Position numbers and translations under genes: made by a program. A stretch of DNA of 64,000 nucleotides, taken from assembly GCF_004343605.1 (NCBI RefSeq), contig NZ_POSF01000016.1:1-64000 (forward strand), written 5' to 3'. This document shows, in pieces, positions 52,195 to 61,472 of this stretch (position 1 is its first letter; each line of letters opens with the position of its first letter). The stretch is from Dehalobacter sp. 12DCB1 (lineage in GTDB: Bacteria > Bacillota > Desulfitobacteriia > Desulfitobacteriales > Syntrophobotulaceae). A model generated the notes under the pieces. The model did no database searches and was not told where the DNA came from. It was given only the letters and a program-made list of their open reading frames with translations.

Positions 52195-54123
52195 CTATCC
52201 TTGCTTATTGACCGGTTTTCTTCGATAGAAACACAGGATGATCAAGCCAATCAGAGAAGAAATCGTAACTGTCAGATACACCTGCTTAAATCCAGTGTTT
52301 AAGGTTTTTTGGAATTCTGCTTCAATGACTGTGCTTCTCTGATCGATTTCCGTGAGATAATTTTGTTTGGCAGTCTCCAATGCTCCCGGGACAGCATTTT
52401 TTAAGACCGTCATTTTTGTTATCGTATCCTGAAAGGATACGTTTGACTGGGGCATCGATTCTACAGACGTAAGCGCATCAATTCCATTTTGTATCCCGGC
52501 CTGTATATTCGCAACCATATCCGGGGTCTTATCTGCAAAGAAGCTTTCTGCAAGCAGTTTGCTGTTCTCCGTGATGGTTGTTACATCAGAAGCTTTTACC
52601 TTATCCATTAGTTCATCGGAAATCTGATCGTTGCTGTTGCTGCTGTCCATATCTATTTCAATTTTTTCCGGAAATGAGAGGCTGGGCATAGCCATGCCTG
52701 CTAAATATTTCTTCATCATCGGGTTGCTTTTCATCCCATTGATTTCTGTTGTAAGTTCCTGTGCATAAGGTAGTTTTGGTATTGAGACTTCTTTGGGCAG
52801 CAGGTTCATCACATTATCTTGGACCGCGGCTCCGGCATGTGCCAGAAAACCAACCATGATTGCAGGCGCAATCGCCGTTCCAATCGAACGGACAAGTGAC
52901 AAGGCCGCGAGTGCGGAATTGGACTCTTCATCTTTGGTATTTTCCAGCATCATATAGTTTAGTGGTGTTCCCATCGTAAAGCCCATACCAAGGCCCATGA
53001 GAACCAGACTGATGTTTACCGTCAACATACTGGGATGGTCAACTGTGACAAAGATTAGGAATAACGAGCCAACCACAGAGATCAAAAAACCGAGACCTAA
53101 AATCAGTTTAGGTCCGTATTGGTCAATCAGCTTTCCGGATACAGGAGCGCCAACTCCTGCAAACAAACCAAGAATGATGACAAAATAGCCGCCGCTTCCG
53201 GAAGCGATTTTCAATGAGTTTTCGGCAAACTGAGGTACAAAAATCATCCCCATCAACACAATTCCGGTAATAAAGGCAATGATAAAGGTGATAATGATCC
53301 GTGAGTTTGTAAAATACGATAAGTTCATCACCGGATCCTCTGCTTTTTTCTCAGCCAGGATAAAGAAAGGAATAAGAAGCACAAACAGGATCAGGAAAGG
53401 ATAAACACTCATACTGATTAAAGTTGACTTGAAATCAAAGAAGTCAATATTCTTGAGTCCATACATTAAAGCGAGAATCATCACGGTCAGAATCAGGATT
53501 CCGCCGATATCAATTTTTTTGACATTGTCATTTCTGTTGTTTGGCAGATAGAGGAAGCCGACGATCAGGATAAACAGCGTGATCGGCAGATTCACATAAA
53601 AGATAAACCGCCAGTTACTGCTACCGAAGATATCCAGAATTGCACTGCCTGCCGAAGCACCGAAAATATTGGCAATCCCGTAGACTCCCCCAACCAGTCC
53701 CAGGGCCATCCCCCGTTTTTCCGGAGGAAAAGTCGTACCAAATTCAGCAGTCGCAACCGGAAGGATTCCCCCTCCGCCAAGCGCCTGGACAATTCTGGCT
53801 GCGAGCAGGACCGTAAAGCTGTTAAACTCCTGGGCTAAACCACAGAACAAAGAACCCAGACCAAAGAGAAAGATACTGGCAAGATAAATGTACTTGCGTC
53901 CGAACATATCGGCAAGTTTACCCATGATCGGGATACTGGCCGCATAAGCCAGGGTATAAATCGTAATCATCCAGATCCCGGTTTTCTCATCGACCAGCAA
54001 ATTATTTTGAATAACTGTTCTGGCCGGTGTGACAATTCCCGTGTCAATCGCGCCCATAAAAATACCGAGCAGATATAGAATCATAATGAGAACGAAGCTG
54101 TTTTTTGTATTTGATTTGTTCAA
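52195..54123 (-). CDS. MFS drug:H+ antiporter, 14-TM type (EmrB/QacA-like), with large external loop
   Basis: The 642-aa protein has the DHA2 motifs (YTLAYAASIPIMGKLADMFGRKYIYL, RIVQALGGGGILPV, GPKLILGLGFL). Between the last two membrane segments is an extracytoplasmic insertion of about 170 residues (about 430-605, helical, charged). The marR gene lies 36 bp upstream in the same operon. It probably exports a toxic compound that also acts as the MarR ligand. Confidence 0.85.
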   Translation of the reverse strand: MNKSNTKNSFVLIMILYLLGIFMGAIDTGIVTPARTVIQNNLLVDEKTGIWMITIYTLAYAASIPIMGKLADMFGRKYIYLASIFLFGLGSLFCGLAQEFNSFTVLLAARIVQALGGGGILPVATAEFGTTFPPEKRGMALGLVGGVYGIANIFGASAGSAILDIFGSSNWRFIFYVNLPITLFILIVGFLYLPNNRNDNVKKIDIGGILILTVMILALMYGLKNIDFFDFKSTLISMSVYPFLILFVLLIPFFILAEKKAEDPVMNLSYFTNSRIIITFIIAFITGIVLMGMIFVPQFAENSLKIASGSGGYFVIILGLFAGVGAPVSGKLIDQYGPKLILGLGFLISVVGSLFLIFVTVDHPSMLTVNISLVLMGLGMGFTMGTPLNYMMLENTKDEESNSALAALSLVRSIGTAIAPAIMVGFLAHAGAAVQDNVMNLLPKEVSIPKLPYAQELTTEINGMKSNPMMKKYLAGMAMPSLSFPEKIEIDMDSSNSNDQISDELMDKVKASDVTTITENSKLLAESFFADKTPDMVANIQAGIQNGIDALTSVESMPQSNVSFQDTITKMTVLKNAVPGALETAKQNYLTEIDQRSTVIEAEFQKTLNTGFKQVYLTVTISSLIGLIILCFYRRKPVNKQG

Positions 54124-54159
54124 TTTTGCTTAACTCCCATCTTTAGATTTTTAATTGGT

Positions 54160-54594
54160 CTAAATTCTCTCGCATTCGTTGACGGCTTTCATGCTATTGG
54201 CGGCAATGACCGACATTATTTTTTGGAACTGTACGATGTCTTCTTCGTTAAGTCCTTCATAGATGGCTGTATGCCAGTCAGTCAGGATTTCCTGCATGTT
54301 GTCCATGATTTCCAATCCCCTTGGCGTTAGGGTTATCATTTTCTCGCGGTGGTTTTCAGGGTTTATCGTTCGATTCACATACCCTTTTTCTTCGAGCTTG
54401 CTTAAACTTTTGGCAACCGCACCCTTGTCAATGACGAAAAAAGTGGCAATCATATCTTGATTTACCTGACCGTTTTTAGATAAAAACATCAGAATTTCTT
54501 GTTCAGAATGCCCCAAATGATATTTACTCAACCTTCTCATTGAATAAATGCGATTAAACCGAAATATGACCGACAGGTCTTTCATTAGCAACAC
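54160..54594 (-). CDS. MarR family transcriptional regulator
   Basis: The GTG start at 54594 follows GGGAGGTGA. The 144-aa protein shows the winged helix HSEQEILMFLSKNGQVNQDMIATFFVIDKGAVAKSLSKLEEKGYVNR and ends in a dimerisation helix. It precedes the MFS gene. An inverted repeat in the promoter region suggests autorepression. Confidence 0.85.
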   Translation of the reverse strand: MLLMKDLSVIFRFNRIYSMRRLSKYHLGHSEQEILMFLSKNGQVNQDMIATFFVIDKGAVAKSLSKLEEKGYVNRTINPENHREKMITLTPRGLEIMDNMQEILTDWHTAIYEGLNEEDIVQFQKIMSVIAANSMKAVNECERI

Positions 54595-54611
54595 GAATCA
54601 CCTCCCTATGT

Positions 54612-54646
54612 ATAGTTGTCCTTGCAACTGTTGTGCTAACAACTAT
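54612..54646. promoter_or_regulatory. Likely MarR operator
   Basis: ATAGTTGT (54612-54619) and ACAACTAT (54639-54646) form an inverted repeat. It includes a second repeat GTTGT-GCTA-ACAAC (54630-54643). It lies just upstream of the marR start. Confidence 0.6.
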
Positions 54647-54769
54647 CTTATTCGTTTTTTTTATGTCTGTCAACAGACGCTCATCAATCCATCCATATAA
54701 AAATATTTGATAGCGTAGATAAGTACAATCTAAAGAATAAGAATAAAAAATAAGAATAACAAAATAACA

Positions 54770-54800
54770 AAAAATCCGTTGAAACAATATTTCAACGGCG
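54770..54800 (-). terminator. Terminator of hslO-SDR
   Basis: On the minus strand CCGTTGAAA-TATTG-TTTCAACGG is followed by ATTTTTTG. It lies past the SDR stop codon and the tandem repeats. Confidence 0.75.
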
Positions 54801-54811
54801 GTGCATCAGTC

Positions 54812-54870
54812 AATATATTCAGTAAATATATTCAGTAAATATATTCAGTAAATATATTCGGTAAATATAC
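54812..54870. repeat. Tandem repeat, 13-bp unit, four copies
   Basis: The unit AATATATTCAGTA occurs four times head to tail (54812-54863); the fourth has G for A in CGGTA, and a partial fifth follows. The array sits between the SDR stop codon and its terminator, so it is transcribed. Confidence 0.85.
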
Positions 54871-54885
54871 TTGAAGCAAGGGTTT

Positions 54886-55638
54886 CTAAACAAATTTTTC
54901 TTTTTGCAGTTTATAGAGAAAATGCAATAGTATTTTTTGTGGCAGGATCTTCGTAAAGATAAAGGCAGCCTTCATCAATATCCCGGGAATAATCACCCTT
55001 TTATGTTTGAGCATTCGGTCAACCGTATACCTGGCTACATAAGGGCTGTTCAGCGCTTTTACCCCAAACGTGATCTTGGCGTTTTGTTCGAACTCGGTAT
55101 GGACCGGCCCTGGACACAGTGCTCCTACATACACTTTGCTGTCCGTTTTTTGCAGCTCTTTATGTACAGCTTCCGTCAGTCTTAGTACATAGGCTTTCGA
55201 AGCATAATAAGTAGCCATCAAAGGCCCGGGTAAAAAGGCAGCCGAAGAAGCCACATTTAATATATACCCCCGGTTACGCTGCTTAAAGTCCTGCAGAAAC
55301 AGCTTCATTAAGATATGAACTGCTTTGATATTGGTATGGATCAATTCCAATTCCTTGGCAAGGTCCGTCTGATCAAATTCGCCGTAGACAGCAAATCCCG
55401 CATTATTGATCAGCATATCGATCTCCTGATCCTTGACCAGATCGTAAAGACGGAAACAGGATTCCTCCTGGGCAAGATCGAGGCTGATCGTCTGGACATC
55501 ACAGGAAAGCTCCTTCTTTAATTCTTCCAGCCTGTCAAGACGCCGTGCAACCAGGATTAAATCATACCCTTTCGTGCTCAGCACTCTGGCAATATCCCGG
55601 CCAATACCTGAACTGGCCCCTGTAATTAAGGCTTTCAT
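54886..55638 (-). CDS. Short-chain dehydrogenase/reductase
   Basis: The 250-aa protein has the cofactor motif TGASSGIGRD, NNAGFAVYG, the catalytic Ser in VASSAA, and YYASKAY (Tyr and Lys of the active site). The C-terminal part (LMKAAFIFTKILPQKILLHFLY) is hydrophobic, as in membrane-associated SDRs. The substrate is unknown. It lies 32 bp behind hslO and is probably co-transcribed. Confidence 0.88.
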   Translation of the reverse strand: MKALITGASSGIGRDIARVLSTKGYDLILVARRLDRLEELKKELSCDVQTISLDLAQEESCFRLYDLVKDQEIDMLINNAGFAVYGEFDQTDLAKELELIHTNIKAVHILMKLFLQDFKQRNRGYILNVASSAAFLPGPLMATYYASKAYVLRLTEAVHKELQKTDSKVYVGALCPGPVHTEFEQNAKITFGVKALNSPYVARYTVDRMLKHKRVIIPGILMKAAFIFTKILPQKILLHFLYKLQKEKFV

Positions 55639-55670
55639 ATTCTTGATGTGTTCCTTTCTAGCGCTATGGT

Positions 55671-56549
55671 TTACTTTGCGGCATCCCTCAGCTTCTCAAG
55701 CTCCTCTTGCGAAAACAGATACATCTCATTGCAGAAATGGCACTGGGCTTCCGCCTGACCATCGGTTTGGATGATCTCCTCGATTTCCTCTTTGCCTAAA
55801 CTGATCATCGCGTTGCCGATCCGCTCCTTGGAACACTGGCATCGAAATTTCACCGGCATTTTCTCAAGTACCTGAACATTATTTTTGCCTAAGATTTCTT
55901 CCAGCATTTCCTCCGGCGTAAACCCATGCTGAATCATCGTTGAGACCGGGGTAATTGTCTTAAGATGTTCTTCAATTTCAGAAATAGTCTCTTCAGCTGT
56001 TCCGGGCAATAGCTGGATAATAAAACCGCCGGAAGCCTGAATTGTATTATCGGGTGCAACCAAGACACCGAGTCCGACCGAAGAAGGAATCTGTTCGGAT
56101 TTGACGAGATAATAGGTAAAGTCTTCCCCGATTTCTCCGGAGTATAACGGGACCTGCCCGGTAAAGTAATCCCGCATACCCAGGTCCTTAACAACAGACA
56201 ATGTACCTTCAGAACCTACAGCTCCGCTGACATCTAATTTTCCTATTTGATTTAGATCCAAATGCGTTTGAGGATTGGTGACATAGCCCCTGACTTCCCC
56301 GTGCGCATTGGCGTCAACCAGGATAATACCCAACGGGCCGTTGCCTTCAATTTTGACAGTCAGTTGTTCATCGCCTTTGAGCATCGCCCCGAGCATTAGA
56401 CCGGCGGTCAGAGTCCGGCCGAGTGCCGCCGATGCTGTCGGCCAGGTCTGATGCCTGCGCTGGGCTTCACCGACGGTTTCCGTCGTCAAAGCTGCGTAAG
56501 CGCGTACCTTGCCGTCATAACCCAAAGCCTTAACCAAATAATCGTTCAT
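55671..56549 (-). CDS. hslO: Hsp33 redox chaperone
   Basis: ATG at 56549 has AAGGAGATTGAA and gives 292 aa. The start [19 protein letters not shown] and [20 protein letters not shown] are typical. The C-terminal zinc site has CQC and CHFC. Hsp33 is a holdase activated when oxidation releases zinc. An upstream in-frame extension to 56765 lacks support. Confidence 0.92.
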   Translation of the reverse strand: MNDYLVKALGYDGKVRAYAALTTETVGEAQRRHQTWPTASAALGRTLTAGLMLGAMLKGDEQLTVKIEGNGPLGIILVDANAHGEVRGYVTNPQTHLDLNQIGKLDVSGAVGSEGTLSVVKDLGMRDYFTGQVPLYSGEIGEDFTYYLVKSEQIPSSVGLGVLVAPDNTIQASGGFIIQLLPGTAEETISEIEEHLKTITPVSTMIQHGFTPEEMLEEILGKNNVQVLEKMPVKFRCQCSKERIGNAMISLGKEEIEEIIQTDGQAEAQCHFCNEMYLFSQEELEKLRDAAK

Positions 56550-56585
56550 TTCAATCTCCTTATCCATCGTTAAATTAATCTTCAA

Positions 56586-56622
56586 GGACAAACAAAAGGC
56601 TGAAGAAATTGTCATCAGCCTT
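56586..56622 (-). terminator. Terminator behind the YhgE-like gene
   Basis: AAGGCTGA-TGACAATTTC-TTCAGCCTT is followed by TTGTTT on the minus strand. It lies between this gene and hslO and separates the two units. Confidence 0.6.
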
Positions 56623-56694
56623 AGAAAAAGCTTTTTTAACACCGTCACTATTAGATCATAATTAGCACGAAAGTTCAATATTCTTCGAAAAAAA

Positions 56695-58263
56695 TCAACG
56701 AAATAGATTGATAAAACGCTCCCAGAACGATAGCCTTTCTGGCTCCGTGACTGTGGCTTTTTCATCTGCTGCAGCTTTCAAATCCGGGGTCCGGATAACA
56801 AACTGAATACTTCGCGGGGAAATCTGCGAGGACACAAAAGATACCGGTTTTATCTCATTCCCGCTGGCAAATGAAAGTGTTTCCAGCAATCCGGAAGCTT
56901 CGTCAATACCGTTTTTAAATTGCTTTTGCCCGTCTATCAATTTTTGAACCTGATCAGGCAAAACCGCTGAACTGGATACTAGCTGATTGAAGCCGCCGGT
57001 TATCGCAGCTGTACTGTTGGCCAGTGCCACAGCACCTGTTTTTAATTCCGCCCCCTGCTGGGCAAATTGATCCAAACCTGTTGAGAAATCAGTCATTCCC
57101 TTGGCGGACTGGGTTACACCTGCTGTATAGCCGGACAGGCCGGCACCATATTGGGATAATTGAGCCTTCATGGTTCCTATCTGCTGAAGATAAGCCTGCT
57201 TTTGTTCAGCGGGCAGAGCATTCAGCAATGGCGTTAATTGATCCATTATGGCAGTTACACCGGAGGAAAGGTTGGTATACTGGGCTGCAAGTTCCTGTCC
57301 CTGCTGGGAAAGCTGAACCGTACCGCTGCTGATCTGCTTAAACTGCGCCGCAAGACTCGATGCTCCGGCTGAATATTCTTCAATCCCTTGACGCATCATG
57401 CCGGCTCCCTGCTGAAGTTGGGCAGAGCCCAAAGCAATACTTGCCATGCCTTTATTCAATTCGATTAAACCGGCCTTCAGTTTCTCCGTACCGGAAACAA
57501 TTTGCCCGGCTCCGCGTGACATTTGCGTTATACTTCCGGTATCCATGTTAAGATTCAGGAAATTGGAACTGTCAAAATAGGAACAGGTCATCGTCATGGA
57601 CGCCATCTGGAATTTTTCAGTATCATAAACCACTGTATATTGAGCAGTTTTCTGCGGAAGCACCATATAGGCCAACGTCAGGGTCTTGCCGGAAATCATG
57701 GCGGAAGTGCCTGATGAAGAAAGAATCGTATTTTCATCCAGATCCAGCGGCAGCTGGATCTGACAAAGATAGTTTTCTCTGTAATACGCTTTGGCTTCAG
57801 CATTTGGCTGAACTTTGAGCGTGATTTCAATCCTTCCTTCTTTGCCGACAATGTCTTCGGGCTTAACCTCATGGCCGTTCAGCCGATAGGTAATACGAAA
57901 CGTAAACGGCAGTTCCCCCTTCGTCAGTTTGCCCTGATAGTAGAAGCCTTTGTCCCGCGCCGGCAGCTGCCAGGAAATTTTGCCATCGGCGAGTACAGGA
58001 GCTTCACTGCCGGAAAGGTTGGTAATCGAATCGTAGACACCGTAGTCCAGGTAAATGCCGGACTCAGGCGTTTCGATCCTATTGACGACTGTAATACCGG
58101 AAATACTCCCATCCATTTTCAGGTCCGCATAAACGGTCTCATCTTTGACAACGGCCATATTGCGGTTGCTTGCCGTGCTCTCCGTATCTGAAGCAGATGC
58201 GGATAAAGAGAATACAGGAATCAGCAGCATTACAGTCAGAAAGCATGCGATCGGTTTTTTCAT
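56695..58263 (-). CDS. Exported YhgE-like heptad-repeat protein, partner of the MMPL transporter
   Basis: The 522-aa protein has a signal peptide ([20 protein letters not shown]), a beta-rich part (about 40-230) and a helical repeat region (about 245-460) with the L-x-x-G pattern of YhgE/phage infection protein-like proteins ([38 protein letters not shown]). No C-terminal membrane region is seen. The start overlaps the MMPL stop as ATGA. A tetR gene begins the operon. It may be a periplasm-side accessory of the transporter. Confidence 0.75.
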   Translation of the reverse strand: MKKPIACFLTVMLLIPVFSLSASASDTESTASNRNMAVVKDETVYADLKMDGSISGITVVNRIETPESGIYLDYGVYDSITNLSGSEAPVLADGKISWQLPARDKGFYYQGKLTKGELPFTFRITYRLNGHEVKPEDIVGKEGRIEITLKVQPNAEAKAYYRENYLCQIQLPLDLDENTILSSSGTSAMISGKTLTLAYMVLPQKTAQYTVVYDTEKFQMASMTMTCSYFDSSNFLNLNMDTGSITQMSRGAGQIVSGTEKLKAGLIELNKGMASIALGSAQLQQGAGMMRQGIEEYSAGASSLAAQFKQISSGTVQLSQQGQELAAQYTNLSSGVTAIMDQLTPLLNALPAEQKQAYLQQIGTMKAQLSQYGAGLSGYTAGVTQSAKGMTDFSTGLDQFAQQGAELKTGAVALANSTAAITGGFNQLVSSSAVLPDQVQKLIDGQKQFKNGIDEASGLLETLSFASGNEIKPVSFVSSQISPRSIQFVIRTPDLKAAADEKATVTEPERLSFWERFINLFR

Positions 58264-60374
58264 CAGATTGTCTCCTCTCTCTCACTTTCTTTCACAGAGA
58301 AAGTGGTCTTCATGATGATTTTATCAAACGTCATCAGCAGCACCGGCAGCAAAACAAGAACCATCAGTCCCGACAGTGCAGCTCCTCTGCCCAGCAAAAT
58401 TCCAATATCGCTGATTGCTTTAATCTGGGAGAGCAGTCCTTCCGCAAAACCCGCCACGGCAAGAATCAGAGCTGAGATCATCACTGTGTTCCCGGCAGTA
58501 TTCAACGCAGACAGCACCGCATCTCTGGGTTTTTGCGTCTTCCTGAATTCGAGATAGCGGTTGGACATCAGGATCCCATAATCGATTGTTGCGCCAAGCT
58601 GGATGGAACTCACCACCAGATAGCCGATAAACACCAAGCTTGATCCCTGAAAATAGGGGATACCCATGTTGATCCAAATCGAAGACTCAATAACGCTGAT
58701 CAGCAGAATCGGAACAGAGATGGAACGGAAGGTCAGTAGAATAATCAGACCCACGGAAAGAATTGAAAAAAGGTTAACTGTACGCGTATCATGTTCAACC
58801 GTATTCTTAATATCGGCAATACTGGTGGCATTCCCCGCGGCATACCATTCGTCAGGGTAATACTTCTGCACCGACTGCTCGAGTTCGGCAACGGCTTTGG
58901 AAGTCTCGGGCTTTTCACCGGTAATGTTCATCAGAACGATCATCCGGGTATAATGTTCTGACAGGAACATATCCTTAACGCTTTGCGGCAGTAAAGAACG
59001 TGGTACAGCAGGATCTGCCAGCGTAACCAGGGTCTGAACATCGCGGATATATTTCTGTTTCTTCAGTTCCTCGGCCAGCTGAATTTCCGAGGAAATATCA
59101 TCATTTGGTATAAGTACAACGACAGGATTATAGACGCCGAAGCGGCTTTCAATGTTCTTTCTTTCCTCGGCAATGGTTCCCTCACTGGAACTTCCGGAAG
59201 TATTGCCATATAAAAAGTCGGTATTCTTTTGTGCCAGGAAAGACGGAATAATAACGATCACAGCCAGGGCAAACAGCAGATATTTTACTTTAATTGCACC
59301 AAGTCCTATCTTCTTAAAAGGGGGAACGAGTGGTCTATGCCGGGTTTTATCAATCGTTTTGTGGAAGATCGCAATCAGAACCGGCAGCAAAATGATCACA
59401 CTGATATAGCTCAGACAGATTCCTTTAATCAGTACCAGTCCAAGATCTTTCCCGATCCCGTACTGCATAAACAGCAAGGCTAAAAAACCTGCTACAATCG
59501 TCAGTGCGCTCGCCGAAATAGACGATAATGTATTTTTTACTGCTTTGATAATTGCAGGAACAAACGCTGCCCCGGCATCCCTTTCCTCTAGATAGCGGTG
59601 GCAAAGAAACAATGAAAAATCCATCGAAATGGCGAATTGCAGCACCGCGGCAATTGAATTCGTGATAAAGGATATGTCAGGGAAAAAAGCATTCGTTCCG
59701 GCATTGATAATCACGGAAATACCAATGACGGTTAAATAGAGCAGCGGTTCTATCCAGGAGTAACATGCCAACATCAGGATGAGGACGCAGAGCGGAATAA
59801 CGATGATCATGATCTTGGACATTTCCGAGGCCAGTACTTCCCGCATATGGCTTGAATCTTCAGCTTCCCCCGTGATACTAGCCTTTTCGCCTAAGGAACC
59901 CCGGATCGTCTTCAGGGCATCCCCTGTTTCCGAGGCATAATCCCCCTGCGCAAATTCAACCTGGAATAAGGCCGCACCATCTTTGTAGTAACTATCCAGA
60001 TAATCCTGGGAAATAAAGGATTCAGGGACTGTGATATCTGTGACATCGTCCAGCCAGATTACGTTTTTTACACCCGGAACCTCTTTGATTTTTTCCTTGG
60101 CAAGCGCGGCCTCTTGGATAGAAACATTTTCTACCATGACCTGAGCAGTTCCCGGATAACCAAATTCCTTGTCCACAAGTGTAATCGCCTGCTTGGTCAT
60201 GGAGTGACCCGGCAGATATTCCGCCAAATCATAGTTGACTTTAATACTGGGTACAAGCGCAATGCTAACGATGATAATAGCCAGATAGGTCAATAAAACC
60301 GCCCGTTTATGGGCAATAAGAAACTTCACAAGCTTTTCTATAAGCAGCTGCATACCCGTACCATCCTTTACCAT
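58263..60374 (-). CDS. MMPL/RND-family membrane transporter
   Basis: ATG at 60374 gives 703 aa; ATG 60353 with AAAGGA is an alternative. The protein has twelve membrane segments in two halves, each with a large external domain (about 50-190 and 390-530), and the MMPL pattern of SSD-like helices (FAISMDFSLFLCHRYLEERD; GATIDYGILMSNRYLEFRK). These transporters move lipids or hydrophobic compounds with proton energy. It is joined by ATGA to the YhgE-like gene and begins 4 bp past the tetR stop. Confidence 0.88.
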   Translation of the reverse strand: MVKDGTGMQLLIEKLVKFLIAHKRAVLLTYLAIIIVSIALVPSIKVNYDLAEYLPGHSMTKQAITLVDKEFGYPGTAQVMVENVSIQEAALAKEKIKEVPGVKNVIWLDDVTDITVPESFISQDYLDSYYKDGAALFQVEFAQGDYASETGDALKTIRGSLGEKASITGEAEDSSHMREVLASEMSKIMIIVIPLCVLILMLACYSWIEPLLYLTVIGISVIINAGTNAFFPDISFITNSIAAVLQFAISMDFSLFLCHRYLEERDAGAAFVPAIIKAVKNTLSSISASALTIVAGFLALLFMQYGIGKDLGLVLIKGICLSYISVIILLPVLIAIFHKTIDKTRHRPLVPPFKKIGLGAIKVKYLLFALAVIVIIPSFLAQKNTDFLYGNTSGSSSEGTIAEERKNIESRFGVYNPVVVLIPNDDISSEIQLAEELKKQKYIRDVQTLVTLADPAVPRSLLPQSVKDMFLSEHYTRMIVLMNITGEKPETSKAVAELEQSVQKYYPDEWYAAGNATSIADIKNTVEHDTRTVNLFSILSVGLIILLTFRSISVPILLISVIESSIWINMGIPYFQGSSLVFIGYLVVSSIQLGATIDYGILMSNRYLEFRKTQKPRDAVLSALNTAGNTVMISALILAVAGFAEGLLSQIKAISDIGILLGRGAALSGLMVLVLLPVLLMTFDKIIMKTTFSVKESEREETI

Positions 60375-60378
60375 TCTT

Positions 60379-60957
60379 TTAAATCCTCTTTTGAATATCC
60401 CCAATAATCAATAAAAGGAACTTGTTCAGCAGATTGGCCAGACGTACTTCATCCCCGCCATACTTATTAAAAATATTGATGATACCTTCAATAAGCGCCA
60501 CGGCCAGGGAATCGGCAAGCAACATATCGCTGCCGGGCTTGGAACTGCTTAGGAACAAATCGTTTTCCAGACGCTGCTTGACAAGCTCAATCAGTTCCGC
60601 CTTTATATTTTCGTATTTGGAACCTGCAACATTCTTCATCAGAATCAAAAACTGCGTTCTGTTATCCAGAAACACCTTGGTCATCGCTTCCGTGACATAA
60701 GTAATGCTTTGCGTCGACAGGTTGCTCTTATCGGATATGTTAATGAATACCAATTTCCGAAGCTGTTCTATGGTAGACTGAAGAATATTATCGAGCAGGT
60801 CATCCTTGCCGGAAAAATAGGAGTAAATATTCCCTACGGTAATCCCGGCTTGCTGCGCAATATTCCGCATTGAGGAATGACGGTAGCCTGAGACGAGAAA
60901 CTCCTCTTCCGCAGCCTCAATGATCCTTTTTTTGATTTCTTCTTTCGGCACTTGCAT
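60379..60957 (-). CDS. TetR family regulator of the MMPL operon
   Basis: ATG at 60957 (MQVPKEE) with GGGTG upstream gives 192 aa. The HTH is AAEEEFLVSGYRHSSMRNIAQQAGITVGNIYSYFSGKDDLLDNIL. The C-terminal ligand domain is not assignable. It is the first gene of the operon with the MMPL transporter and the YhgE-like protein. Confidence 0.85.
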   Translation of the reverse strand: MQVPKEEIKKRIIEAAEEEFLVSGYRHSSMRNIAQQAGITVGNIYSYFSGKDDLLDNILQSTIEQLRKLVFINISDKSNLSTQSITYVTEAMTKVFLDNRTQFLILMKNVAGSKYENIKAELIELVKQRLENDLFLSSSKPGSDMLLADSLAVALIEGIINIFNKYGGDEVRLANLLNKFLLLIIGDIQKRI

Positions 60958-60988
60958 AAATAAACACCCATTCATTATTCTTTTTTCT

Positions 60989-61018
60989 AGTATACCGCGC
61001 TCAAAATTCAGTTGTCAA
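60989..61018 (-). promoter_or_regulatory. Promoter of the tetR-MMPL operon
   Basis: On the minus strand TTGACA (61013-61018), an 18-bp spacer and TATACT (60989-60994) are present. A near-palindrome TGAACTTATGTTTA lies just upstream and may be a TetR site. Confidence 0.7.
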
Positions 61019-61024
61019 TATTAA

Positions 61025-61472
61025 ACATAAGTTCATTTATACTGCGCTGTTCTTATTCTATGTTGCCGTATCCCGGATATGTATTTGTTTGCTCATCATG
61101 TTTTCTTCAGATTCAGCCTCTAAGTTAAATAAAAAGCCAGCTAAATTATTATGGTTTGAGCTTGCGCTGGTTAGACATTGCATAGCCTAATCTTTACGGG
61201 CTCTTTGAGCCTGCATTTGCTATATTTCGGGTATGAAAATAGGGCTGTTGCTCACGAATGATTACGTTCGTTTGCAACGGCCCCTTACTTCGTTTTGCTT
61301 AGTTTCGCTTCGTTCTTGTTTAGTCTTCCTTCTTTAGCTATGGCAGTTTTTCAGTTAAAAGTTTTTTCCTGAATCAAAGGATCAAAAAAACCAGGATTTT
61401 CTCCTGGCTTTTAACGGTTGAATTCAATCCCTGAATTCAATCTATATTTTTCCCTTCAGCGTTATTGTTCGC
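61025..61472. other. Gene-free stretch with hairpin and terminator
   Basis: This stretch of about 450 bases contains no convincing gene. A hairpin at 61242-61283 (GGGCTGTTGC with GCAACGGCCC) and the terminator at 61391-61408 are visible. The rest is pyrimidine-rich on the plus strand near 61290-61350. Confidence 0.6.
61388..61410 (-). terminator. Terminator of the DUF4405 gene
   Basis: On the minus strand CCAGGA-GAAAA-TCCTGG is followed by TTTTTTT. Confidence 0.75.

Noticed and set aside
51918-52302. ORFs of 85 and 80 aa around the MITE-like element
   Set aside because: They cross the inverted ends and the intergenic region and have no conserved features.
55671-56765. 364-aa version of Hsp33
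   Set aside because: The upstream extension contains a terminator hairpin and no family match; AAGGAG directs the start to 56549.
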